Of a stretch of DNA of 64,000 nt, positions 16,378 through 24,805 are shown one piece after another (positions within the stretch are counted from its first letter, which is position 1; each line of letters starts with the position of its first letter). Source of the DNA: Anaerolineae bacterium (GTDB lineage Bacteria > Chloroflexota > Anaerolineae > B4-G1 > SLSP01); contig JAPKMR010000014.1 of NCBI GenBank assembly GCA_026645815.1, forward strand, positions 1 to 64,000, in the 5' to 3' direction. A program made the translations under genes and the position numbers. The notes under the pieces are model-generated. The model did no database searches and was not told the DNA's origin. It saw only the letters and a list, made by a program, of their open reading frames with translations.

Positions 16378-19300
16378 CTACAGATTGCCTGCCATCACAA
16401 CCCGCACGTTGCCTGCCCCGATGAGTTCTTCTATCTGGCGCCGTAGAGCGTGGGTGATACAAGTGTGCTCGTTGGGGAATGAGAGTTCCACCAATTTGGG
16501 GCTGATGCCGGCGTCGTTTTGCAGATAGATGACGAAGTGATCTTCGCCTTCTTGCGCCTGTATGACCTGGTAGAGGCGGTGCAACAGATGGTAATCCGTT
16601 TCGGAGTTGACGCTCCGGTGCAGCGTCACGCAGAGCGTTGCCGGCAGCGCCGGAGGTTCTTCTGGCGGTTCGGGTATGGCGGAGACGTTTGTTGCAGGTG
16701 TCTGGCGCATGATGTCGTTCGCCGGCGGCGCCTGCAAAGCCGGCGCCGCCTGCAAAGCCGGCGCCGCCTGCAAAGCCGGCGGCGCCTGCAAAGCCGGCGC
16801 CGCTTCGGTAATTGTGGTCTGGCGTTGCGGTGGTGTTGCGCTTGACTTCTTTGGCGTTGCGACCGGGCGGGCGGTGGTATAGGACCGCGGCGCTTCACGT
16901 GCCAGATAAGGGGTTTCTCTCTCCATCTGCCCGAATTCTGTTGGGCGTAGCAGGTCTTGGGGCACTTTGAACCAATCCGCCATCAGTGGATGGTCCTCTC
17001 GGTCCTGGCGCGCATCGAGTTTGCCGCTGACCACGAGCACGCGCCCTTCGGTAAGCAATTCACGGCAGCGCTCATAGGTCCGTGGAAAGACGACCACCTC
17101 GGCGACGCCTCCCGGACTCTCAAGGGTCACAAAAGCCATCATGTCGCCTTTTTTGGTGGTAATGCGTCGTATTCGCTGGATCATACCCAGGGCCGTGAGC
17201 TGCTGTCCAGGCATTTCGGTGCCCATGCGATCAAGCGTGGTATTCGTGAGACTCTGTTCCAGCAACTCACGCTCTTGTTGCGCCAGCGGATGTTCGGAGA
17301 GGTAGACGCCAAGCAGCTCTTTCTCCCATTCCAAGATCTGGCGCGTGGAGATCGGAGGATAATGTGAGGGAATTTGAATCGCGTTCGCTAGCCCAAAGCT
17401 ATCGCCGAAAAGAGAGAACTGGCCCACATCGCGCGCTTCGTGGGTGTGCCCGCTGCTATTCAAGAGAGTATCCAGCACTGCCAGCAATCCCGGACGTGGC
17501 CCAAACTCATCCAACGCGCCTGCTTGAATGAGGCATTCCAGCGCACGGCGATTGACCTTGCGCAAGTCAACGCGATTTGCCAGATCGTCCAGCGATTTGA
17601 AAGGACCCCCGGCTTTGCGCGCTTCCACAATCAGGCGCATCGCTTCTTCACCGACGTTTTTGATAGCGCTCAGTCCGATACGGATGGCGCGTTCGCCATC
17701 CGGCAGGTGTTCAATGATGAATTCTACTTCAGAGTGCGTGAGGCTGGGTCCCAGCACGGTCAACCCTGTGCGGCGTGCATCGGCGATGAGGAAGCCGAGT
17801 TTTTCGATATTGTTGCGCTCGGTCGTCATCAATGCCGTCATGAATTCCAGGGGATAATGCGCTTTGAGATAAGCTGTCTGCCCGGTGATGACGGCATAAT
17901 CGGTGGCGTGGGCGCGGTTGAAGCCGTAGCGGGCGAAGAATTCGATATCCCCCCAAACGGCGTCGGCGATTTCTCCGGGGATACCCTTGGCTTGCGCCCC
18001 CTCGCGGAACATCCGCTGATGTTTCTCCATCAAGTCTTTTTTCTTCTTGGCTACAGCTTTGCGAATCTCGTCTGCCTGCCCTGGTTTGTAGCCTGCCATC
18101 TCCACGGCAATTTGCATAATCTGTTCCTGGTAGATGAGGACTGAGAAGGTGTCATCGAGGATATTTTCCAGGACGGGATGCCGGTAGGTGATGGCTTCTT
18201 CACCGTGCAGCCGTTTGATGTAGGTCGGAATATTCTCCATTGGGCCTGGGCGGTAAAGCGCAATCGCGGCAATAATGTGCTGGAATTGGAATGGGCGCAT
18301 TTCCTGGAGCGTGCGGCGCATTCCGGCGCCTTCTACCTGGAAGACCCCTGTGGTTTCGCCGCTGGTGAGCAGGTCGTAGGCGGCTTTGACATCGGCATCT
18401 TTGGCCGGGTCATCGGGCACCCGTTCGTAGGGAATTGTGTTGAGGTTGAGTCTGCGCCCGTGCTCCTGTTCAATGAGCTCACAGGTCTTGCGCATATGCG
18501 TCAATGTGCGTAAACCGAGGAAGTCTACCTTGAGCATGCCCATCGCGTCAACGACATCCATGGGCCATTGGGAGACCCGGTCGAGGGCATAAGCTTCGCC
18601 ATCGCTCTTGGTAGGACGGTTCAACGGCAGGTAATCTGTGAGGGGGCGGTCCGAGACGATGACGCCCGCCGCGTGCGTGCTGGCGTGACGGGCGACGCCC
18701 TCCAATTGCTGCGCGGTATCGAGCAATTGTCGCATGTAGGGCATGGTGTCGTAGAGGTCTTTCAGTTCTGGAATCGTCTCCAGCGCTTCGGCGATACTGA
18801 CGGGTTTACCGGGTACATTGGGGACCAGGCGCGCGACTCTATCCACATCTCCAATTGGAACGCCCTGTGCGCGCCCCACATCTCGAATGGCAGCTCGCGC
18901 ACCGAGCGTCCCGAAAGTGATGATGCCGCAGACTTTGTCGGAACCGTAGCGTTCGGCGGCATAGGCGATGAGCTCGTCGCGCCGGTCATCGGGATAGTCG
19001 AGGTCAATATCCGGCATGGAGATGCGGTCGGGGTTGAGAAAACGCTCGAAGAAGAGGCGGTTCTTGAAAGGCTCGACATTGGTAACCTCCAGGGTGTAGG
19101 CTACCACCGAACCGGCGCCCGAACCGCGCACGTTCCACCAGATATCGCGTTGTTCCGCCGCCCGGCACAGGTCCCAGACGATGAGAAAGTAATCGTCGAA
19201 ACCCATTTTATGAATGATGCCCAATTCGTATTCCAGGCGCTCGATATACTCTGGGCGGGTGGCGTCTTTGCCGTAACGGAGCACCATGCCACGATCGCAC

Positions 19301-20202
19301 AGATGGCGCAGGTAGCTTGCCGAATCGGGGAATTCTTCAGGAACAGGGAATTGGGGCAGGTGATAGGGCGGGGCGAAGGCAATCTCCACATCGCACTGCT
19401 CCGCAATGCGTACCGTATTCTCCAGTGCTTCTGGAACGTGGGCATAGAGTTCCGCCATCTCCTGTGGGGAGTGCATATAGTAGGAGTTATCGCTCATGCG
19501 CATCCGGCTTTGTTCGGCAACCAGCTTGCCCGTGCCGATGCACAATAGCACGTCGTGGGCCTCGAATTGATCCTTGCGCGCGTAATGGATATCGTTCGTA
19601 GCCACGAGGGGCAGCTCGAGTTCGTGTGCCAGAGCGATCAGTTGTGTGTTAGCGAGTTTTTGTTCGGGGATGTCGTGGGTTTGCAGTTCCAGGTAGAAAC
19701 GCCCGGGAAAGTGTTCCTGATACCACCGCGCCGCCTGGCGCGCCTGGTCTTCCTGTCCTTCAAGCAACAGGCGTGGAATTTCGCCCTGTAAGCAGGCACT
19801 CAGCACGATCAAGCCTTCGCCGTATTGTAGCAGGATCTCTTTATCAATGCGTGGTTTATAATAGAAGCCTTCTAACTGCGCCAGGCTTGCCAAAGCGAGC
19901 AGATTCAAGTAGCCTTGTTGGTTCTGCGCCAGCAGAATGAGGTGATAGGCTTTCCCTTCACTGCGATCACGGCTATTGCGGGATTCGGGTGCAATATAGG
20001 CTTCCATGCCGATGATGGCTTTGATGCCGGCGGCTTTGCAGGCTTTGTAGAAATCTACCGCCCCATACATCACGCCATGATCCGTAATGGCGAGAGCCTT
20101 CATGCCCAGCTCTGCGGCGCGTTCTGCTAGCGCTTTGGGGCTGCTCAATCCATCGAGCAATGAGTACTCTGTATGTGTATGCAGGTGGACGAATTCAGGC
20201 AT
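16378..20202 (-). CDS. dnaE: DNA polymerase III subunit alpha (DnaE1 type)
   Basis: 1274 residues. It opens with a PHP domain (FVHLHTHTEYSLLDGLSSP); the polymerase active site contains PDIDLDYPDDRRDELI, and the finger and thumb regions include SGAGSVVAYTL and HASTHAAGVIVS. Helix-hairpin-helix and OB-fold regions follow. There is no inserted exonuclease, so this is DnaE rather than PolC. After the OB-fold, a Pro/Ala-rich linker with five near-identical PALQA units joins an extra C-terminal domain of about 110 residues ending RVVMAGNL. It is the catalytic replicase and lies close to the putative origin. The ATG follows CGGAG. Confidence 0.95.
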   Translation of the reverse strand: MPEFVHLHTHTEYSLLDGLSSPKALAERAAELGMKALAITDHGVMYGAVDFYKACKAAGIKAIIGMEAYIAPESRNSRDRSEGKAYHLILLAQNQQGYLNLLALASLAQLEGFYYKPRIDKEILLQYGEGLIVLSACLQGEIPRLLLEGQEDQARQAARWYQEHFPGRFYLELQTHDIPEQKLANTQLIALAHELELPLVATNDIHYARKDQFEAHDVLLCIGTGKLVAEQSRMRMSDNSYYMHSPQEMAELYAHVPEALENTVRIAEQCDVEIAFAPPYHLPQFPVPEEFPDSASYLRHLCDRGMVLRYGKDATRPEYIERLEYELGIIHKMGFDDYFLIVWDLCRAAEQRDIWWNVRGSGAGSVVAYTLEVTNVEPFKNRLFFERFLNPDRISMPDIDLDYPDDRRDELIAYAAERYGSDKVCGIITFGTLGARAAIRDVGRAQGVPIGDVDRVARLVPNVPGKPVSIAEALETIPELKDLYDTMPYMRQLLDTAQQLEGVARHASTHAAGVIVSDRPLTDYLPLNRPTKSDGEAYALDRVSQWPMDVVDAMGMLKVDFLGLRTLTHMRKTCELIEQEHGRRLNLNTIPYERVPDDPAKDADVKAAYDLLTSGETTGVFQVEGAGMRRTLQEMRPFQFQHIIAAIALYRPGPMENIPTYIKRLHGEEAITYRHPVLENILDDTFSVLIYQEQIMQIAVEMAGYKPGQADEIRKAVAKKKKDLMEKHQRMFREGAQAKGIPGEIADAVWGDIEFFARYGFNRAHATDYAVITGQTAYLKAHYPLEFMTALMTTERNNIEKLGFLIADARRTGLTVLGPSLTHSEVEFIIEHLPDGERAIRIGLSAIKNVGEEAMRLIVEARKAGGPFKSLDDLANRVDLRKVNRRALECLIQAGALDEFGPRPGLLAVLDTLLNSSGHTHEARDVGQFSLFGDSFGLANAIQIPSHYPPISTRQILEWEKELLGVYLSEHPLAQQERELLEQSLTNTTLDRMGTEMPGQQLTALGMIQRIRRITTKKGDMMAFVTLESPGGVAEVVVFPRTYERCRELLTEGRVLVVSGKLDARQDREDHPLMADWFKVPQDLLRPTEFGQMERETPYLAREAPRSYTTARPVATPKKSSATPPQRQTTITEAAPALQAPPALQAAPALQAAPALQAPPANDIMRQTPATNVSAIPEPPEEPPALPATLCVTLHRSVNSETDYHLLHRLYQVIQAQEGEDHFVIYLQNDAGISPKLVELSFPNEHTCITHALRRQIEELIGAGNVRVVMAGNL
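16727..16805. repeat. 18-bp tandem repeat inside dnaE
   Basis: More than four copies of an 18-bp GC-rich unit (core GCCGGCGCCGCCTGCAAA, with G/C swaps). It encodes repeated Pro-Ala-Leu-Gln-Ala-(Pro/Ala) in the DnaE linker. Copies are nearly identical, so copy number is likely to vary among strains. Confidence 0.9.
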
Positions 20203-20245
20203 AGTATGGCTCCGCAGGTTTTTCCCCTGGTTGGTTAAGCGTAGT

Positions 20246-20677
20246 TTAACTGCGTTTCCGCTCTGGGCAAGTACCGTTCATTTCTGCTGCAAGTGCCGCG
20301 CAATGAACGGCGAGCGGCGCTGTGCTGCTTTCACGGTATACGTGTGTAGCGATGCCCGCGAGCGTGGTACTCAGTTCCATATCTTCTAGCACAATGACGA
20401 TGACCGGCAGTCCTCTGGCATAGGCATAACCGGCTTCGATGCCCACACCCACACCCTTTTCGGTGAAATCAATGATCACCAGATCACTGCGGTCAATTTC
20501 GGCGAAAGTTCGTTGCATCAGGGTCGGCGCATCGAACGTGACCTGCCCCCAGGCTTCGATATCGCGCACAATACAGCACGTGCTGAAACCGGCGGCGGTG
20601 AGTGCGGTAGTGAGTGCTTCGATGCGTGGGCGGTTGTGTTGGTCCTCGTGGTATTTGATAGCGATGTATGCGCGCAT
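20246..20677 (-). CDS. Nucleoside 2-deoxyribosyltransferase-like protein
   Basis: 143 residues from the ATG at 20677, six bases after AAGGG; a nearby ATG two codons upstream is possible. The fold matches the NDT/TIR-like Rossmann family: MRAYIAIKYHED at the N-terminus, RSDLVIIDFTEKGVGVGIEAGYAYARGLPVIVI in the middle. In this family the Glu of GIEAGYA is the nucleophile and the Asp of DLVIIDF contacts ribose. Members swap bases between deoxynucleosides or hydrolyse 5'-monophosphates. The exact substrate is unclear. It follows dnaE on the same strand order (upstream of it), so a nucleotide salvage role is plausible. Confidence 0.65.
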   Translation of the reverse strand: MRAYIAIKYHEDQHNRPRIEALTTALTAAGFSTCCIVRDIEAWGQVTFDAPTLMQRTFAEIDRSDLVIIDFTEKGVGVGIEAGYAYARGLPVIVIVLEDMELSTTLAGIATHVYRESSTAPLAVHCAALAAEMNGTCPERKRS

Positions 20678-21003
20678 GGGCATCCCTTTCTGCCAGCATC
20701 GTGTTACTTGCATTATAGCCCGGCTTCGCTCTGCGTCCAGTTCAAATCGAAAAGGGCACTTGTAGCAGGTGGAAGGGCTTCTACATCCCCTGTGAGGCTC
20801 GCCGGGTGATTGGTTGCTGTGCAACCTGGGCGAGTGCCTTGCTCCTGCTTCCGTGGCATTGTATGGGGCATAGGCGCTGAATACAGCGTGCGATTTCGGT
20901 CAGCGACCTGCAGCGACATCCCAAAACACAATCTAAGAAGTCGGGTGAGGGGCTTTCGCAATAACCATGAATCATGCATCATGGAGAATAAAAAAGAAGA
21001 TTC

Positions 21004-21031
21004 TTGACAAAAAGGGGTATTGGACTATACT
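21004..21031 (+). promoter_or_regulatory. suf operon promoter
   Basis: Perfect TTGACA (21004-21009), 16-bp spacer, TATACT (21026-21031). The leader to sufC would be about 150 nt. It includes the palindrome CGGACTAAAGTCCG (21085-21098) and a GAGCGC/GCGCTC hairpin (21129-21145), either of which could affect expression. The rest of the 20678-21185 gap shows no gene. Confidence 0.75.
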
Positions 21032-21084
21032 GAATTGGCTATCAAAGTTCGATTGTTCAGATTTCATTTGCCGGGGTCAAGTTC

Positions 21085-21098
21085 CGGACTAAAGTCCG
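21085..21098. repeat. Short dispersed palindrome CGGACT-AAA-GTCCG type
   Basis: CGGACTAAAGTCCG in the suf leader. A near-identical palindrome with one base changed occurs at 42162-42175 after the histidine kinase gene. Confidence 0.5.
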
Positions 21099-21185
21099 TG
21101 ATTGAGAACTTCAACAGCGTACTAGCGTGAGCGCCGGAAGCGCTCTGAACAGTTGCAGAACAGCAAGTAGATGGTGGAGGTGCGG

Positions 21186-21983
21186 ATGGCACAGATCTTG
21201 GAAATACGGGATTTGCACGTGCGCGTGGAGAGCAAGGAAATCCTTAAAGGCGTGACGTTGACGGTGCGCCCTGGCGAGACACATGCATTGATGGGACCGA
21301 ATGGTTCCGGCAAGAGTACGCTTTCTTATACGCTGATGGGGCATCCCAAATACGAAGTCGTCGGTGGGGATATTTTGCTCAATGGTGAAAGTATGCTCTC
21401 GCTGTCGCCTGATGAACGCGCGCGCCGCGGGTTATTTTTGGCGATGCAGTATCCCGTATCCGTTCCTGGCGTCACCCTCTACACCTTTCTCCGCGCCGCG
21501 GCGAGCGCAATGCGCGGTTATGGGGAGGCGGCGCGGCGTAGCGGTGATCAGCGCCTTCACGCACATTTGATCCCGGCGCGTGAGTTCCGCCAGGAAGTCA
21601 ATGCTGAGATTGCCAAACTCAAAATGGATCAGGCTTTTCTCAGCCGCTACCTCAATGAGGGCTTTTCCGGTGGTGAGAAAAAGCGCGCCGAGATTTTGCA
21701 GATGGCGTTGCTCAAGCCTCGCATCGCCGTCCTCGATGAGACCGACTCCGGTTTGGATATTGACGCCTTGCGCATCGTCTCCGAAGGCGTAAATCATTTG
21801 CAGGCAGAACTGGGTATGGGGTTGCTGGTCATCACGCACTACCAGCGCCTGTTGAATTACATTCGCCCTGCGCACGTTCACATCTTCTATAATGGGCGGG
21901 TGGTGCATTCTGCTGGTCCGGAGCTGGTGGAGAAACTGGAAGCTCAGGGCTACGATTGGGTTCAGGCAGAATTCGGGGTTTGA
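21186..21983 (+). CDS. sufC: Fe-S cluster assembly ATPase SufC
   Basis: 265 residues from the ATG after GGAGGTG. It has Walker A GPNGSGKST, signature FSGGEKKRAEILQMAL, Walker B AVLDETDSGLD and a switch His in VITHYQRLL, all typical of SufC. SufC drives the SufBCD scaffold that builds Fe-S clusters in the cytoplasm. It is the first gene of sufCBD, with gaps of 3 and 2 bp to the following genes. No sufS or sufU is adjacent. Confidence 0.96.
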   Translation: MAQILEIRDLHVRVESKEILKGVTLTVRPGETHALMGPNGSGKSTLSYTLMGHPKYEVVGGDILLNGESMLSLSPDERARRGLFLAMQYPVSVPGVTLYTFLRAAASAMRGYGEAARRSGDQRLHAHLIPAREFRQEVNAEIAKLKMDQAFLSRYLNEGFSGGEKKRAEILQMALLKPRIAVLDETDSGLDIDALRIVSEGVNHLQAELGMGLLVITHYQRLLNYIRPAHVHIFYNGRVVHSAGPELVEKLEAQGYDWVQAEFGV

Positions 21984-21986
21984 GCG

Positions 21987-23396
21987 ATGGCAAACGACTA
22001 CGACGATCTACGACAGATCAAGGATCAGGTTCAAGAGGACTTTGCCACCGAGATTGACTACGTCTATCAAAGCCGGCGTGGTTTGGGTGAGGACATCGTG
22101 CGGGATATCTCGGCGTTGAAGGGTGAACCGCAGTGGATGCTGGATTTTCGCCTCAAAGCCCTGGAGACCTTTATGAAAATGCCCATGCCTACCTGGGGCG
22201 TGGATTTGGGCTTGCTGGATTTTGAGGAATTCTACTATTTCATGCGTTCCACAGAACGCAAAGCCCGCAACTGGGAAGAGGTTCCCGACGCCATCAAAGA
22301 CACCTTCGAGCGCCTGGGCATTCCTGAAGCCGAACGTCGTTTTTTGGCCGGTGTAGAAACGCAGATGGATTCGGAATCGGTGTACAGCTCGCTCAAGGAG
22401 GAATGGGAGCGGCACGGGATTATTTTCGTGGACATGGATACCGCCGTGCGCGAGTACCCTGACCTTGTGCGGGAGCACATTAGCACTATTGTCCCCATTG
22501 GGGATAACAAATTCGCAGCATTGAACAGCGCCTTTTGGTCTGGGGGCAGCTTTGTCTACGTACCTAAGGGCGTGGATGTGGAGATTCCCCTGCAGGCGTA
22601 TTTCCGCATCAATGCGCAGAACCTGGGGCAATTTGAGCGCACCATTATCATCGCGGATGAGGGCAGCAATGTTCACTACATTGAGGGCTGTACCGCGCCG
22701 CAGTATAGCACCTGGGCTTTGCACACCGGAGTCATCGAAATCCTTGTAAAAAAGGGCGCCCACGCGCGCTATACCACCATCCAGAACTGGTCGCGCAATG
22801 TCTATAATCTGGTCACCCAACGCGCCGTGGTCGAAGAGGATGGTTCGATGGCATGGGTTGACGGGAATTTGGGTAGCGGCATCACAATGAAGTACCCTGC
22901 AGTAGTGCTGCGCGGACCTCGGGCGCGGGGCGAGGTGTTGTCTATCGCCTTTGCCGGTGATGGGCAGCATTACGATGCCGGCGCCAAGGCGATTCATCTG
23001 GCGCCGCATACCACATCGCTGATCACGTCTAAGTCCATCAGCAAGGGGCTGGGGCGTTCTGGATTCCGGGGACTGGTACGTGTGGTGCCCGGCGCGGTGG
23101 GCGCGCAATCGAAAGTCGCCTGCGATGCGCTGCTATTGGACCGCGAATCGCGCTCCGATACCTATCCCTATATTGATGTCAGCGAGGATGAAGCGCAGAT
23201 TGAGCACGAGGCGACGGTGAGTAAGATTAGCGAGGACCAGCTCTTCTATCTGATGAGCCGTGGCTTGAGCGAGAAGGAAGCCTCCGCGATGATCGTCAAC
23301 GGTTTCCTGGAACCTTTTGTCAAAGAATTGCCGATGGAATATGCTGTGGAGCTGAACCGCTTGATTGCGCTACAGATGGAAGGATCGGTGGGCTAA
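21987..23396 (+). CDS. sufB: Fe-S cluster assembly scaffold SufB
   Basis: 469 residues, normal SufB length. Characteristic stretches include [26 protein letters not shown] with the conserved Cys, [19 protein letters not shown] and [20 protein letters not shown]. SufB forms the beta-helix scaffold with SufD and binds the nascent cluster. It lies between sufC and sufD in one operon. Confidence 0.96.
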   Translation: MANDYDDLRQIKDQVQEDFATEIDYVYQSRRGLGEDIVRDISALKGEPQWMLDFRLKALETFMKMPMPTWGVDLGLLDFEEFYYFMRSTERKARNWEEVPDAIKDTFERLGIPEAERRFLAGVETQMDSESVYSSLKEEWERHGIIFVDMDTAVREYPDLVREHISTIVPIGDNKFAALNSAFWSGGSFVYVPKGVDVEIPLQAYFRINAQNLGQFERTIIIADEGSNVHYIEGCTAPQYSTWALHTGVIEILVKKGAHARYTTIQNWSRNVYNLVTQRAVVEEDGSMAWVDGNLGSGITMKYPAVVLRGPRARGEVLSIAFAGDGQHYDAGAKAIHLAPHTTSLITSKSISKGLGRSGFRGLVRVVPGAVGAQSKVACDALLLDRESRSDTYPYIDVSEDEAQIEHEATVSKISEDQLFYLMSRGLSEKEASAMIVNGFLEPFVKELPMEYAVELNRLIALQMEGSVG

Positions 23397-23398
23397 GC

Positions 23399-24745
23399 AT
23401 GAATGCGAAGGCGGAGATGCTGACACTGGAAGTGAACGCTGCTGCGGTCGAAGCGTTGAGCGATTATTATGATGAGCCTGCCTGGATGCGCGCGGCGCGA
23501 CGCGACGCATGGGCGCTCTATGAACGGATGGATTGGCCCCACACAAAAGAAGAAGCCTGGCGCCGTCTGCCGTTGGCGCGTTATCCCCTGGCAAATCGTC
23601 AGATTGCGGTTGCCCCTAATCCGTTGCAGGCGCTACGCGCTTTGCCCGCGTGCTGGCTCTCGCCGTTGGCGCCGCAACCCCAGGTTTCGGGCATTGTCGT
23701 CCATCAGAATGGGGTGGTCGCTTACCAGGACATCGAGGCACAGGCGGCGCAGCAGGGCATTGTGGTGATGGACCTACACGCGGCGCTGCGCACTCACGGT
23801 GATCTCATCCGCCGGTATTGGATGCAGGGCACCATAACGCGCCCGGATTTCAACAAATTCACGGCACTGAACGCGGCGCTTTGGCATGGCGGCACTTTTG
23901 TCTACGTGCCGGAAGGTGCACGGGCGTTGCGTCCCCTCCAGGCGATGGTCGGCTACGATGATCAGGGCAGCACCGGTTTGCACCACACACTCATCGTGGT
24001 GGAAAAGGGAGCGCGTTTGACGTTGATTCAAGACCGCCGTTCTCTGGAGTTCCTACCTGAGTTGAATTCCGAGATTGTGGAAATCTACGCTGATGAAGGC
24101 GCGTGGGTGCGTTATGTCAGTTTGCAACATTGGGGCGAACAGCGTCACTCTGTCAGCGTTCAGAATGCGCGGGTAGCGCGCGATGCACATTTGTTATGGG
24201 TCAATGTGGCGCTGGGCGGTCAGATGACGAAGGATTTCCTGCGTACCGATTTGTTGGCTCCCGGCGCACGCGGCGTGATGCAAGGTCTGGCATTTGCTGC
24301 CAGGGAACAACTCATTGACCAGAGCACGTATCAGTTGCATCAGGCGCCAGACACCTACAGCGACTTGTTGTTTCGCAATGTGCTGCGCGATCAGGCGAAG
24401 ACGGTTTTCTACGGCATGATTCGGGTGGAACCGGGGGCACAGGGAACGCAGGGCTATCAGGCGAATAATAACCTGTTGCTCGGCAAGTCTCGCGCGCATG
24501 CAATTCCGGGTCTGGAAATTGCGGCGAACGATGTGCGCTGCAGTCATGGTGCTACCGTCTCGCGCCTGGATGAGGAACAGCTTTTCTATCTGCAAGCGCG
24601 CGGCATTGCGCGCTACGATGCTGAGCAATTGCTCGTGCAGGGCTTTCTGCGCCCCATCATCGAGCGCGTGCCGTTGGCGTGCATGCGCGATGGTTTGGAT
24701 GAGGAAATTGCCCAGCGGTTCCGTGGTTCGTCCGCTCAGTCATAG
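23399..24745 (+). CDS. sufD: Fe-S cluster assembly protein SufD
   Basis: 448 residues of the SufBD beta-helix family: FVYVPEGARALRPLQAMV, VRYVSLQHWGEQRHS and CSHGATVSRLDEEQLFYLQARGI. The N-terminal helical region (WMRAARRDAWALYERMDWPH) is that of SufD. It completes the SufBC2D complex. A weak CCCGCT/AGCGGG hairpin lies just downstream at 24759-24774, between this gene and the convergent one. Confidence 0.94.
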   Translation: MNAKAEMLTLEVNAAAVEALSDYYDEPAWMRAARRDAWALYERMDWPHTKEEAWRRLPLARYPLANRQIAVAPNPLQALRALPACWLSPLAPQPQVSGIVVHQNGVVAYQDIEAQAAQQGIVVMDLHAALRTHGDLIRRYWMQGTITRPDFNKFTALNAALWHGGTFVYVPEGARALRPLQAMVGYDDQGSTGLHHTLIVVEKGARLTLIQDRRSLEFLPELNSEIVEIYADEGAWVRYVSLQHWGEQRHSVSVQNARVARDAHLLWVNVALGGQMTKDFLRTDLLAPGARGVMQGLAFAAREQLIDQSTYQLHQAPDTYSDLLFRNVLRDQAKTVFYGMIRVEPGAQGTQGYQANNNLLLGKSRAHAIPGLEIAANDVRCSHGATVSRLDEEQLFYLQARGIARYDAEQLLVQGFLRPIIERVPLACMRDGLDEEIAQRFRGSSAQS

Positions 24746-24805
24746 GTAGGGCGCCTTTCCCGCTGAGCAGCGGGTCCAAATTGCCATATAGCGAAATCCA
24801 GAGCC

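Noticed and set aside
16727-16805. Possible CRISPR array
   Set aside because: The repeats are an in-frame coding minisatellite with no spacers and no cas genes in the window.
18568-19548. Long plus-strand frame antisense to dnaE
   Set aside because: DnaE is an intact, clearly recognisable gene on the other strand; this is a high-GC shadow frame.
22008-23108. Long minus-strand frame antisense to sufB
   Set aside because: SufB is intact and recognisable; the antisense frame has no family features.
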